Assembly (NCBI GenBank): GCA_937128785.1
Contig: CAKZMS010000388.1
Location: forward strand, 1-20,536
Length of the DNA stretch: 20,536 nt
Origin: an uncultured Opitutaceae bacterium
Lineage (GTDB): Bacteria; Verrucomicrobiota; Verrucomicrobiia; Opitutales; Opitutaceae
Direction: 5' to 3'
In this document: one piece after another, positions 7,205 through 14,597 of the stretch
How the letters are laid out: each line of letters opens with the position of its first letter
Position numbering within the stretch: position 1 is the stretch's first letter
Position numbers and translations under genes: made by a program
The notes under the pieces: model-generated
Database searches by the model: none
The model's input: the letters and a program-made list of their open reading frames with translations, nothing else
Told to the model about the DNA's origin: nothing

Positions 7205-8419
7205 ATGAAACGACTCAGCCCGATTATCGCTTTCGCTTTTGTTTTGTCCGTAGTGGTGCTCCCCCTGTGGGGAGCAGACGGATCAGCCACGACACGCGAC
7301 CGCTCGCCGGCCGCGCCGGTGGCCACCACGGTCGCCGCCGTCACCGGCATCGCCATTTCCCCGCTGCTCGGCACGGGCGCGTATGGCGCTTACCGCTACT
7401 TTAGCACGCCCTCCGAAGACCGGCATACGCTGCCGTGGTTCGCCAAAATTGGCTTCTGGTTGCCGGCCATGGGATTGGTGGGGGCGGTCGCGGCCAAGGA
7501 CGCTGCGGGTGCCGCCTTGCCTCCCGGATGGAAAAAGCCCCTCGACGTGCTTGATACGGTGGAAAACAAGGCCACGGGCCTCGTCGCCGCGGGGGCGGTG
7601 GTGCCCTTCACGATGGCTTCGTTGTCCAAGATGATCGTGGGAAGCGGCGAGCCCACGGCGCTCAACCCGGAGGTCCTTTCCATGAGTGGTATGGCCACCA
7701 TTCACATGGCGGCCATCGATTGGTCCTGGTTGCTCAACATTCTGACGGTTCCCTTCGGTATCGCGATCTACGCCATCGTCTGGATGGGTTCGCATGCGAT
7801 CAACGGACTGATCCTGCTCAGCCCGTGGGGTGCCATCGACGCCGCCCTCAAGGCCGGCAAAACCGCGCTGTTGGGCTTGGTCACGCTGACTGCTCAACTC
7901 GATCCGATGATCAGTGCGGTGCTTTCGCTGGTGGTGATCGTGATCGCTTGGTTCATCGCCGGATGGTCGTTCCGTTTGACGATCTTCAGTTGGATTTTCT
8001 GCTGGGACTTCTTCAGCCGACGCAACCGGCGCTTTTCGGTTGGCATGCACCAGACCAGTGTGTTCGCCGGGGTGGGGTTGAAAGGGGTTCCGCAGCGGAC
8101 TTACGGCGACATCGCCCGGGACGATGCGGGCAACAACACCTTTGTTTACAAACCTTGGATGGTCATGCCGCAAAAACGGGTGCCGTTCCCGGATGGCGCT
8201 GATTTGGCGGCGGGTCGGGGCGCGTTCTTCTCGAACGTGACCGACGGCGAGAAAGAAATTTTAGTGCTGCCGCCCCGTTACCGCTCGCACGAAGCGGAGC
8301 TGGCCAGCCTCTACGGATTCAAGCGTGGCGTGGAGCCCATCGGCCTGAACAAAGCGTGGAGCTGGTTGCGGGGAGCCATCGGACTTGGGCCCAAGCGCCG
8401 GGACCCGGTCACGGCATAA
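7205..8419 (+). CDS. Multi-pass membrane protein of unknown function
   Basis: I do not recognise this 404-residue family. The ATG at 7205 opens a typical signal segment (KRLSPIIAFAFVLSVVVLP then LWGADG), cleavable after WGA or left as a first helix. Further hydrophobic segments lie near 41-62, 83-100, 122-142, 175-205 and 235-265, and the last contains FSWIFCWDFFSRRNRR. From about 270 to the end the protein is hydrophilic, so it is a membrane anchor with a soluble C-terminal domain of about 130 residues. The segment near 105-135 (LPPGWKKPLDVLDTVENKAT) is polar between helices and may be a loop domain. It lies 12 bp upstream of the FIST gene in the same direction, so it is probably co-transcribed with the FIST/hybrid-kinase pair. 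An upstream in-frame ATG at 7163 would add 14 residues before the signal and is less likely. Confidence 0.75.
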   Translation: MKRLSPIIAFAFVLSVVVLPLWGADGSATTRDRSPAAPVATTVAAVTGIAISPLLGTGAYGAYRYFSTPSEDRHTLPWFAKIGFWLPAMGLVGAVAAKDAAGAALPPGWKKPLDVLDTVENKATGLVAAGAVVPFTMASLSKMIVGSGEPTALNPEVLSMSGMATIHMAAIDWSWLLNILTVPFGIAIYAIVWMGSHAINGLILLSPWGAIDAALKAGKTALLGLVTLTAQLDPMISAVLSLVVIVIAWFIAGWSFRLTIFSWIFCWDFFSRRNRRFSVGMHQTSVFAGVGLKGVPQRTYGDIARDDAGNNTFVYKPWMVMPQKRVPFPDGADLAAGRGAFFSNVTDGEKEILVLPPRYRSHEAELASLYGFKRGVEPIGLNKAWSWLRGAIGLGPKRRDPVTA

Positions 8420-8431
8420 ACCGCATCTCCC

Positions 8432-9565
8432 ATGAAAACCCGGATGATGCGTTGGAAAGAGGGGAGCTGGCAGGGAGCCGGTGAACCTTGGCCCGGCGCA
8501 CAGCTGGTGTTGCTCTTTGGCTCGGGAGAGGTGCTGCGGGATGACGGGGCTCGAGGCCGGTTGCGCGCGGCCCCCCCCGCCGCTGACATCGTGGGGTGCA
8601 GCACGGCCGGGGAAATTCTGGCCTCGACGGTGAGCGACGAAGGGGCCGTAGCGCTCGCGTTGGAGTTTGATTCCACGTCGGTGCGAGTGGTGCGCCGGGA
8701 AGTGGACTCGGCGGAGGTGAGCTTTGATGCCGGAGCGATGATGGGTCGGGCCCTTGCCGACGACGGGCTGCGCCATGTGGTGGTGCTCAGCAACGGACTC
8801 CAGATCAATGGCACGCAGCTGGTCGCCGGCCTGCGTTCGGAGTTGCCCGCGGAGATCAGTGCGACGGGTGGTTTGGCCGGAGACGGTTCGCGGTTTCAGG
8901 ACACGACGGTCGTGCACAACGACGAGGTCAGTTCGGCGGGGGTCATCGCGGTCGGACTCTACGGACACAACCTGGAGGTCCGGTGGGGCTCGGCGGGCGG
9001 CTGGGAGGCGTTCGGACCGCGGCGCCGGGTTACCAAAAGTGAAGGCAATGTGCTCTTCGAGCTGGACCAGCAACCGGCACTGCAACTCTACAAAACCTAC
9101 TTGGGCGAGCGGTCGGTCGGTCTGCCGGCGACCGGATTGTTGTTCCCGTTGGAACTCCTTCCCGTGAGCGAAGGCGAACCCAGCTTGGTGCGCACCATTC
9201 TCGGGGTCGATGAATCCACCCAGTCCCTGACCTTTGCCGGTGATGTGCCGAAAGGCCGCAGCGTGCGGCTCATGAAATCCACCATTGATAAACTGATTTG
9301 GGGGGCTGAAACCGCCGGCAGCATGGCCGGCCAGCCTGAGATCGCTCCTGAGTTTGCGCTGCTGGTCAGCTGCGTGGGCCGCCGGTTGGTGCTTGATCAA
9401 CGCGTCGAAGAAGAGATCGAGGCGGTGCTGGAGGAGTTGGGGAACCCCGCCGGCGCTGTCGGCTTCTACTCGTATGGGGAAATCGCCCCCGGGGGGGTCA
9501 CTCATGGCTGCGAACTCCACAATCAGACCATGACCCTCACAACCCTGGCGGAGCGCTCCACGTGA
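8432..9565 (+). CDS. FIST-domain (FIST_N + FIST_C) sensory protein
   Basis: The 377 residues consist of an N-terminal FIST domain (about 22-220; AQLVLLFGSGEVLRDDGARG, then IVGCSTAGEIL and LRHVVVLSNGLQINGTQLVAGL) and a C-terminal FIST_C domain (about 225-372). The latter ends in the family hallmark GFYSYGEIAPGGVTHGCELH then NQTMTLTTLAE. FIST proteins are soluble intracellular ligand sensors. Some (NosP) bind haem and control a co-encoded hybrid kinase in response to nitric oxide; others are thought to bind amino acids. The stop codon overlaps the GTG start of a soluble hybrid histidine kinase, the NosP-NahK arrangement. Histidines at 115, 162, 179, 358 and 363 are possible haem ligands, but haem binding is not shown by sequence alone. 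No Shine-Dalgarno site precedes the ATG. Confidence 0.92.
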   Translation: MKTRMMRWKEGSWQGAGEPWPGAQLVLLFGSGEVLRDDGARGRLRAAPPAADIVGCSTAGEILASTVSDEGAVALALEFDSTSVRVVRREVDSAEVSFDAGAMMGRALADDGLRHVVVLSNGLQINGTQLVAGLRSELPAEISATGGLAGDGSRFQDTTVVHNDEVSSAGVIAVGLYGHNLEVRWGSAGGWEAFGPRRRVTKSEGNVLFELDQQPALQLYKTYLGERSVGLPATGLLFPLELLPVSEGEPSLVRTILGVDESTQSLTFAGDVPKGRSVRLMKSTIDKLIWGAETAGSMAGQPEIAPEFALLVSCVGRRLVLDQRVEEEIEAVLEELGNPAGAVGFYSYGEIAPGGVTHGCELHNQTMTLTTLAERST

Positions 9566-11322
9566 ACGACTCGGAGATGCATCCCCTGCTCAAGCGGCAG
9601 CTGAAAAAGACTCTCAAGAACGTGGCGGTCGATGATGGTCCATGGCCGGAGTTTTTGGCCACGGTCAACGCGGCTTACAAGCAGGCGGACCAGGAACGCG
9701 AGTTTGTGGAGCGCACGCTTAATGTCGTTTCCGAGGAATTGACGGCGGCCAACGATCAGATCCGCCGCGATGCGGAAAACCAACTGGCTCGTCTGACCGA
9801 CTACTACTCGCGCACGCTCGATACCCAGAAAGGTTTGGTCCTCTGCTATCGGCGACTCCCGGATGGTGATTTTGAACATACTCTTTGCCGCGGGCAGTTG
9901 AGCCAGCGGATGGGCTACCCACCGGAACGCGTGGAGCACCATCGTCTCGGTAAAATTCTGCGCGGCCCGTTGCTGCGGAGGATGCAGCGTATCTACCAGG
10001 CCGGTTGGGTGGGGAAACTCAAAACCCTGGAGGGCGGCAGCAAGCGCCGGGGTATTCGGTTTCTGGCCGTGTTTCATCCGCTGAAAGAGAACGGTGTCAC
10101 CACGGAAGTGATTGTTTCGGCTGTGGAGATCACCGACCTGAAAGACACGGAACGGGCGCTGCGCCAAGCCAAGGCCAAGGCGGAGGCGGCCGACCGCGCG
10201 AAGAGTGACTTCCTCGCGGTCATGAGCCATGAGATCCGCACCCCCATGAACAGCGTGATCGGGTTCACCAGCTTGTTGCGCACCACCGAGCTCACCGCCG
10301 AGCAGGAGCATTTTGTAAAGATGATCGAGTCCTCGGGCGAAGGACTGCTCGAGATCATCAACGATGTGCTCGATATCTCCAAAATCGAAGCGGGCCGTTT
10401 GGAACTTTCGGTTGAGCCGGTCGAGCCGGTCGTGCTGGCGCATGAGATCGTCGCGATGATGCAGTCGCGCACCGACGAAAAAGGGATCAAACTCCGGTTC
10501 AACGTCGCTCCCGGGGTGCCCGATCAAGTTAACACCGACCGCGCTCGCCTGCGCCAGATTCTGATCAATCTGATGGGCAACGCGATCAAGTTCACCGCCG
10601 AAGGATCGGTGTCATTGGATATTGAATACGGTGCGGCAAACATGCTGTCGTTCAAGGTCACTGATACAGGAATCGGCATTCCGCCTGAAGGCATCGAGCG
10701 GCTGTTCAAGCCGTTCAGTCAGGTCGACTCCTCCACCACGCGAAATTTTGGCGGCACCGGTCTGGGGTTGGCCATCTGCAAGCGACTCAGTGAAGCCATG
10801 GGGGGTGGTATCGAAGTCACCAGTGAGGCCGGCCAGGGGTCCTGTTTTTCGTTCACGGTCTCTGCGCCCGAAGTCACCGAGGCTCTTGCGCCGCTTGCCG
10901 AGGGGGACTTGCCGCCGGACGCCCAGTTCCTCAAAGACACGGACGATAATCCCTCGCTGTTGGTGGTGGACGACAATCCCATCAACCGGAAGGTGCTGGG
11001 AATGATTCTGAAAGTTGGCGGCTATGGGAAAGTGGATTTTGCCGAGAATGGCGCCCAAGCCGTCAATCACGTGAGGGATCACGCCACCGACATCGTTTTC
11101 ATGGACGTCGAGATGCCCGTGATGGACGGAATGACGGCCTCCCGGGAAATCCGGGCTTTGGCGCGGACCACCGACCAGATGCCCTGGATCATAGGTCTCA
11201 GCGCCAATGTTTGGCGCGATACGGTGGAGCGGGCGCTCGCTTCCGGGATGAACGACTATCTTTCCAAGCCGGTGAAACGAGAAGATGTGGGGGCTTCGAT
11301 TAGAAAACGCTCCCGACCGTAG
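9562..11322 (+). CDS. Soluble hybrid histidine kinase with receiver domain, partner of the FIST protein
   Basis: The 586 residues show no membrane helix. Order: basic/coiled-coil N-terminus (about 1-80, [14 protein letters not shown]), a divergent PAS-like region (about 85-195) ending in [13 protein letters not shown], a HisKA dimerisation helix with the phosphoacceptor in SHEIRTPMN (His223), and an HATPase domain with N-box NLMGNAIKF (Asn340), G1 DTGIGIP (368-374) and G2 GGTGLGLAI (397-405). A receiver domain (about 464-584) follows, with acidic pair Asp470/471, phosphoacceptor Asp515 in [11 protein letters not shown], Ser547 and Lys569. All catalytic residues are present, so it should autophosphorylate and pass phosphate to its own receiver; no HPt or output domain is present in the window. 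GTG 9562 overlaps the FIST stop (GTGA) and has GGAG 8 nt upstream, the best ribosome-site candidate in the window. ATG 9577 is an alternative. Confidence 0.93.
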   Translation: MNDSEMHPLLKRQLKKTLKNVAVDDGPWPEFLATVNAAYKQADQEREFVERTLNVVSEELTAANDQIRRDAENQLARLTDYYSRTLDTQKGLVLCYRRLPDGDFEHTLCRGQLSQRMGYPPERVEHHRLGKILRGPLLRRMQRIYQAGWVGKLKTLEGGSKRRGIRFLAVFHPLKENGVTTEVIVSAVEITDLKDTERALRQAKAKAEAADRAKSDFLAVMSHEIRTPMNSVIGFTSLLRTTELTAEQEHFVKMIESSGEGLLEIINDVLDISKIEAGRLELSVEPVEPVVLAHEIVAMMQSRTDEKGIKLRFNVAPGVPDQVNTDRARLRQILINLMGNAIKFTAEGSVSLDIEYGAANMLSFKVTDTGIGIPPEGIERLFKPFSQVDSSTTRNFGGTGLGLAICKRLSEAMGGGIEVTSEAGQGSCFSFTVSAPEVTEALAPLAEGDLPPDAQFLKDTDDNPSLLVVDDNPINRKVLGMILKVGGYGKVDFAENGAQAVNHVRDHATDIVFMDVEMPVMDGMTASREIRALARTTDQMPWIIGLSANVWRDTVERALASGMNDYLSKPVKREDVGASIRKRSRP

Positions 11323-11423
11323 GTGGGGAAATCCCGAAAATCAGCCGGCCGAACAGGGTGAATGGTCCGCTTGTTTTTGGTGGATCAATCGGTAGTTTCG
11401 CGGGTCCCTCTGTAGCCTGAACC

Positions 11424-11895
11424 ATGAACCTACGACTGATTAAACTCCTAGCTCTGTGCGGCTTCCTCGCTTCGATCCCGCTGCAGGCCCAAAACTCCAG
11501 CTTCCGGGGTGGCGGCGGCGTTTCGTCTCGCTCCTACGAGCGCGATGGACTCGACCGTGTATGTCGAATACGTCGGCGGGGAGGGCCGTGGTGGCGGTTT
11601 TGAGAATGGCAGTGGCCTGACCCTGCTGCGTTGGCAAAGGAACCCTCAGGGTGAGGTGTTGGCCTTCAGTCAGGCAGACCTGAAACGACGGGAAAAACTG
11701 GTTTCCGGGGTCACCCTTGCAGGCGTGGTGGGCGACAGTCCGTTCACTCGGTTTACGGGCAGCGGCGGATCGCAGTTGCCGGCTGCCTTTATCAACGTTC
11801 AACGCAACTCGGGATGGGGAGATGCGCGGATTCGATTGGCTCACCTGCCGTCCTGGGCCTGCCTGTTGTTCTGTCTTTCTCCCGTTTATCCCTGA
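11424..11895 (+). pseudogene. Possible frameshifted secreted-protein ORF
   Basis: The 580-bp gap between the kinase and the nucleoside hydrolase has no confident intact gene. ATG 11424 opens a clean signal peptide (MNLRLIKLLALCGFLASIPL then QAQNSS), but this frame ends after 59 codons at TGA 11601-11603 with an Arg/Trp-rich nonsense tail. The next frame stays open from about 11509 to TGA 11893-11895 (MDSTVYVEYVGGEGRGGGFE, then NGSGLTLLRWQRNPQGEVLA and FSQADLKRREKLVSGVTLAG), which reads more like protein. A single indel near 11540-11570 would join the two into an exported protein of about 150 residues. I do not recognise the product. It may be a decayed gene, a sequencing error, or a real 59-codon peptide. 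In 11323-11423 I see no gene and no convincing promoter. Confidence 0.3.
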
Positions 11896-11902
11896 ATTGA
11901 AT

Positions 11903-12874
11903 ATGAAACTTCGATCCGCAATGATGGCGTGCTTGAGTGCCGCCTCCCTCTCCGCCGCGACTCCGGTCGTGCTCTCCACCGATATTGCCGGCGATATTGA
12001 TGACACTTGGGCCTTGGCCCACATCCTCCGGTCTCCCGAACTTGATCTCAAAATGGTGCTCACCGAAACCGGTGAAGCCCGTTACCGGGGATCGGTCGCC
12101 GCCAAGATGCTCGAGGTCGCCGAGCGCTCGGATGTAGATATCGCGTTGGGCCTCACCTCGGGGGTGATGGAGGACAAGGACCGCCATCAAGGTCCCTGGG
12201 TCGCTGATTACGATTTGGATGCCTACCCGGGCTCCGTGCATGAAGACGGGATTCAGGCATTTATTGATTTGGTTCGTGCTGCTGACGAACCGGTAACGGT
12301 CATTGCCATCGGTCCCGTGCCCAGTCTGGCCGCTGCGATCGAACGGGCGCCCGCTATAGCTGGAAAATGCCACCTCACCAGCATGCGCGGGGCTTTCGAC
12401 ACAGGTTACGGGGGCGGGCCCGTGGACGCTCCCGAATACAATGTGCGGGCCGCGGTGCCAGCGCTCCGCACCGTCTTCGACGCGGGTTGGAAGTCGATCA
12501 AGATTACCCCGCTTGATACCTGCGGATTGGTTGCTCTCGATGGCGAAAACTACCGCCGGCTCTGGAATGCGGTTGATGATCCCGTTATCCGCGGGGTGAT
12601 CGAAAACTACGCGGTTTGGGCTCCCCGGGTTCCGTGGATGGATGGACTTTCACTGCTGACCCATTCGACTTCCACGCTCTTCGATGATGTGGCCGTCTAC
12701 ATGGCCTACGGCGATGACTTCATCGAATACGAAACCATTCGCTTCCACATCACGGACGAAGGTCACACCATTCGCGACCCTCAAGGCCCGCACGAGGCCG
12801 AAGTCGCCATCCGCTGGACGGATCTCGCAGGCTTCGAGTCTTGGCTCACCGCCCGCCTCCTCGGCGAGCTATAG
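11903..12874 (+). CDS. Secreted inosine/uridine-preferring nucleoside hydrolase-like protein
   Basis: The 323 residues begin with a signal peptide (MKLRSAMMACLSAASLSAAT, cleavage near residue 18-19). The mature N-terminus PVVLSTDIAGDIDDTWALAH has the calcium-binding aspartate cluster D27xxxDxDD34 of the IUNH nucleoside hydrolase family. Further family-like elements are AIGPVPSLAAAIE (135-147), PEYNVRAAVPALRTVF (177-192), DGLSLLTHSTSTLFDD (247-262) and a C-terminal ITDEGHTI strand. The family hydrolyses the N-glycosidic bond of ribonucleosides; with a signal peptide this one would act in the periplasm or outside the cell. The DIDD cluster fits a metal-dependent hydrolase, but the active-site His of classical enzymes could not be placed with certainty. 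The ATG at 11903 is chosen because it starts the signal peptide; upstream in-frame sequence is only open by chance. A nucleoside-type permease (4034-5272) is in the same window but not adjacent. Confidence 0.85.
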   Translation: MKLRSAMMACLSAASLSAATPVVLSTDIAGDIDDTWALAHILRSPELDLKMVLTETGEARYRGSVAAKMLEVAERSDVDIALGLTSGVMEDKDRHQGPWVADYDLDAYPGSVHEDGIQAFIDLVRAADEPVTVIAIGPVPSLAAAIERAPAIAGKCHLTSMRGAFDTGYGGGPVDAPEYNVRAAVPALRTVFDAGWKSIKITPLDTCGLVALDGENYRRLWNAVDDPVIRGVIENYAVWAPRVPWMDGLSLLTHSTSTLFDDVAVYMAYGDDFIEYETIRFHITDEGHTIRDPQGPHEAEVAIRWTDLAGFESWLTARLLGEL

Positions 12875-12879
12875 GCGAA

Positions 12880-12973
12880 GGGGTCATGTCGTTACATGTT
12901 AATTTTTAGCCCACATCCTGGGTGAGGAGGCGATATCCGGGCCTCAAAATTTAACATATAACGACATGACCCC
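12880..12973. repeat. 94-bp inverted-repeat element (REPIN/MITE-like)
   Basis: Two 23-bp arms, 12880-12902 and 12951-12973, are inverted copies with one mismatch (position 12895 C against T in the other arm). Each arm begins GGGGTCATGTCGTTA read inward. Between them lie two smaller hairpins: CCCA-CATCC-TGGG (12910-12922) and GAGGC/GCCTC (12927-12945). It fills nearly the whole gap between two convergent genes. GGGGTCA-type ends are typical of REP sequences mobilised by REP-associated tyrosine transposases (RAYT, Y1 family), so a non-autonomous REPIN-like element is the best guess; no transposase is in the window. The fold could also act as a bidirectional transcription stop. Confidence 0.75.
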
Positions 12974-12975
12974 GT

Positions 12976-13830
12976 TTAGCGGGAGCGCATTTCGGCTTGG
13001 CGCATGGGCATGCTGTCGATCAGGGCGAAGAGGGTTTCCATGTCCAGGGGCTTGGACTGGCGCCATTTGCGGCCGCCGTCTTTGCCGATCAGGGTGACCT
13101 CAAAGGCTCCAGCCCCTGAGCGCGTTTTTACCACCAGATCCCGCTCGGCCATCGCCGCGGCATTGGCGGCAAATCGCGTTTCCTGCTCTTTAAACGCGGG
13201 ATCATCTTGGGACGGTGTTTCGACGATGATGACCCGGTCCTTCCAGCGGTGGCTGGCGAGGTCGTCGGTTCGCTCGACGGGAATGTGCACTTCGTAAGTT
13301 TTCATAAACCAAGGGGTGAAGGGACCGTTCCAATAGACACCGTAAGCCTCTCCGCTCGCGCGCAGGTCGGATTGGCCGGCCAACCAGGTTTGAAGTTCGT
13401 CGCGAGTTTCCTCGAAATTGGACTCGTTGTAGCCCCCCTTGGCGCCGCGGACCGCGACCAAACGCTCTGGCACCTCGATCACTTCGACCCCGTTTTTGCT
13501 TCCAGCCACTTTGTCGACTTCACTCTCGGCGACCCAGAAAATCATGGCGGAGTCGTCAATCGTCGCCTCGACGGGGGTGGTCATGGCGATGTCGTGATCC
13601 GAAATATAGCGGAACAGGGGACGGAAAAGTTTCCCGCCGTTGTCGAAATAGTTCCCGGGCGCTTCCGACTTCAGCAATATTCCGGACGGAAGGGTTTTGA
13701 CCTCGGTCTGGCCGGGTTCGGTGGGAGGGAAAGCTTCGGCGGCGGCCATGACGGAAGACGTGAAAAGGCTGAGAAATAAAACCACCGCGATGAGCGGGTG
13801 GTGGGGGGATCGACTGAGCATGGCATTCAT
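12976..13830 (-). CDS. Exported SOUL haem-binding-family protein fused to a DUF4174 domain
   Basis: The 284 residues start with a signal peptide ending near SSVMAA (about residue 29). Residues about 40-187 match the SOUL/HBP family: the opening TEVKTLPSGILLKSEAPGNY, the FRPLFRYISDHDIAMTTPVE segment (69-88), the central strands and the C-terminal GEAYGVYWNGPFTPWFMKTY then EVHIPV. Residues about 196-281 match DUF4174: DRVIIVETPSQDDPAFKEQE, AAAMAERDLVV, FEVTLIGKDGGRKWRQSKPL then DMETLFALIDSMPMRQAEMR. SOUL proteins bind haem or other tetrapyrroles or hydrophobic ligands; DUF4174 has a thioredoxin-like appearance but no known activity. I do not know this pairing as a standard architecture. ATG 13830 overlaps the SDR stop (ATGA 13827-13830), so translation is coupled. 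A second ATG at 13821 is possible. Confidence 0.88.
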   Translation of the reverse strand: MNAMLSRSPHHPLIAVVLFLSLFTSSVMAAAEAFPPTEPGQTEVKTLPSGILLKSEAPGNYFDNGGKLFRPLFRYISDHDIAMTTPVEATIDDSAMIFWVAESEVDKVAGSKNGVEVIEVPERLVAVRGAKGGYNESNFEETRDELQTWLAGQSDLRASGEAYGVYWNGPFTPWFMKTYEVHIPVERTDDLASHRWKDRVIIVETPSQDDPAFKEQETRFAANAAAMAERDLVVKTRSGAGAFEVTLIGKDGGRKWRQSKPLDMETLFALIDSMPMRQAEMRSR

Positions 13831-14570
13831 TTTACCAGCGGCCGGACGGCCGTGAATCCGCCGTCGATGGGAATGACTTGGCCGGTGATGCGGCTGGCCT
13901 GTTCACTCAGCAGCCAGGCCATAGCAGATGCGACATCGTCGGCCGCCTGCAAACCGGCCAACGGATACTGTTTGGTGGCGGCGGCTCGGAAGGCGTCGGA
14001 CTTCAGGAGTGGAGCGGTCAGCGGCGTGTCCGTCAGCCCCGGTGCCACGACGTTGAAACGCAGTGATTGCGCGGAGTAGGTAGCCGCGGCACTGCGTACC
14101 AGCGCTTCGATTCCGCCTTTGGCGGCGGCGATGGCCTCATGATTGGCCACCCCGATCCGCGCGACCACGGAACTGGCAAAGACCGCGCTGCCCCCGGCCT
14201 TGGCGGCCAGTCTTTGGTTGATCCACGCGTGGAGAACGTGGAACGAGCTATCGAGGTTTACCCTTATCGTCTCCGCCCAAGCCGCCGCCCTCGTGCGATG
14301 CAGAGGGGTCAACAGCGTGTTCCCCAGGCAATGGGCCAGGCCGAACGATGCTTCCCCGGCCGCCTCGGCGGCGTTCTCCAAGAGTTGGCGAGCGCCCTCC
14401 TCAGAGGTGCAGTCACCGGAGATTTTGTGGGTGGCCTCGATGCTATCGAGACGGTCGAGGTCACGACTGGCAGCGACGACGGTATGACCGGCGGCTTGGA
14501 GTTGTGAGCACAAGGCGGAGCCGATGCCACCGCTGGCCCCCGTGACGAGAATGGTGCGAGATGCACTCAT
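13827..14570 (-). CDS. SDR-fold protein lacking the canonical catalytic tyrosine
   Basis: The 247 residues form a classical-length short-chain dehydrogenase/reductase. The cofactor loop TGASGGIG is at 10-17 and the NNAG region is represented by CLGN (81-84). The active-site serine lies in ASSVVARIG (Ser134). Lys151 is present in HEAIAAAKGG, but the YxxxK tyrosine position, four residues before the lysine and 13 after the serine, is Ile147. The C-terminal VVAPGLTDTPLT and GQVIPIDGGF are normal for SDRs. Either the enzyme uses another acid, acts in a different way, or is a non-catalytic SDR. The cofactor is probably bound; preference is uncertain (Arg36 after the second strand would favour NADPH). 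It sits between an outer-membrane barrel gene (27 bp) and the SOUL-DUF4174 gene (4-bp overlap). No signal peptide, so it is cytoplasmic. Confidence 0.9.
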   Translation of the reverse strand: MSASRTILVTGASGGIGSALCSQLQAAGHTVVAASRDLDRLDSIEATHKISGDCTSEEGARQLLENAAEAAGEASFGLAHCLGNTLLTPLHRTRAAAWAETIRVNLDSSFHVLHAWINQRLAAKAGGSAVFASSVVARIGVANHEAIAAAKGGIEALVRSAAATYSAQSLRFNVVAPGLTDTPLTAPLLKSDAFRAAATKQYPLAGLQAADDVASAMAWLLSEQASRITGQVIPIDGGFTAVRPLVK

Positions 14571-14597
14571 AGCGTGAAAGATGGTTAAACCGGCGCT

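Noticed and set aside
8261..9520. Minus-strand ORF of 419 codons
   Set aside because: It is antisense to the FIST gene, which carries the complete FIST_C signature; the shadow has no recognisable domain.
11440..12063. Minus-strand ORF of 207 codons crossing the 11.4-11.9 kb gap
   Set aside because: It overlaps the signal peptide of the nucleoside hydrolase in antisense and has a low-complexity Arg/Ser/Gln-rich product with no domain; the plus-strand signal peptide at 11424 is better evidence.
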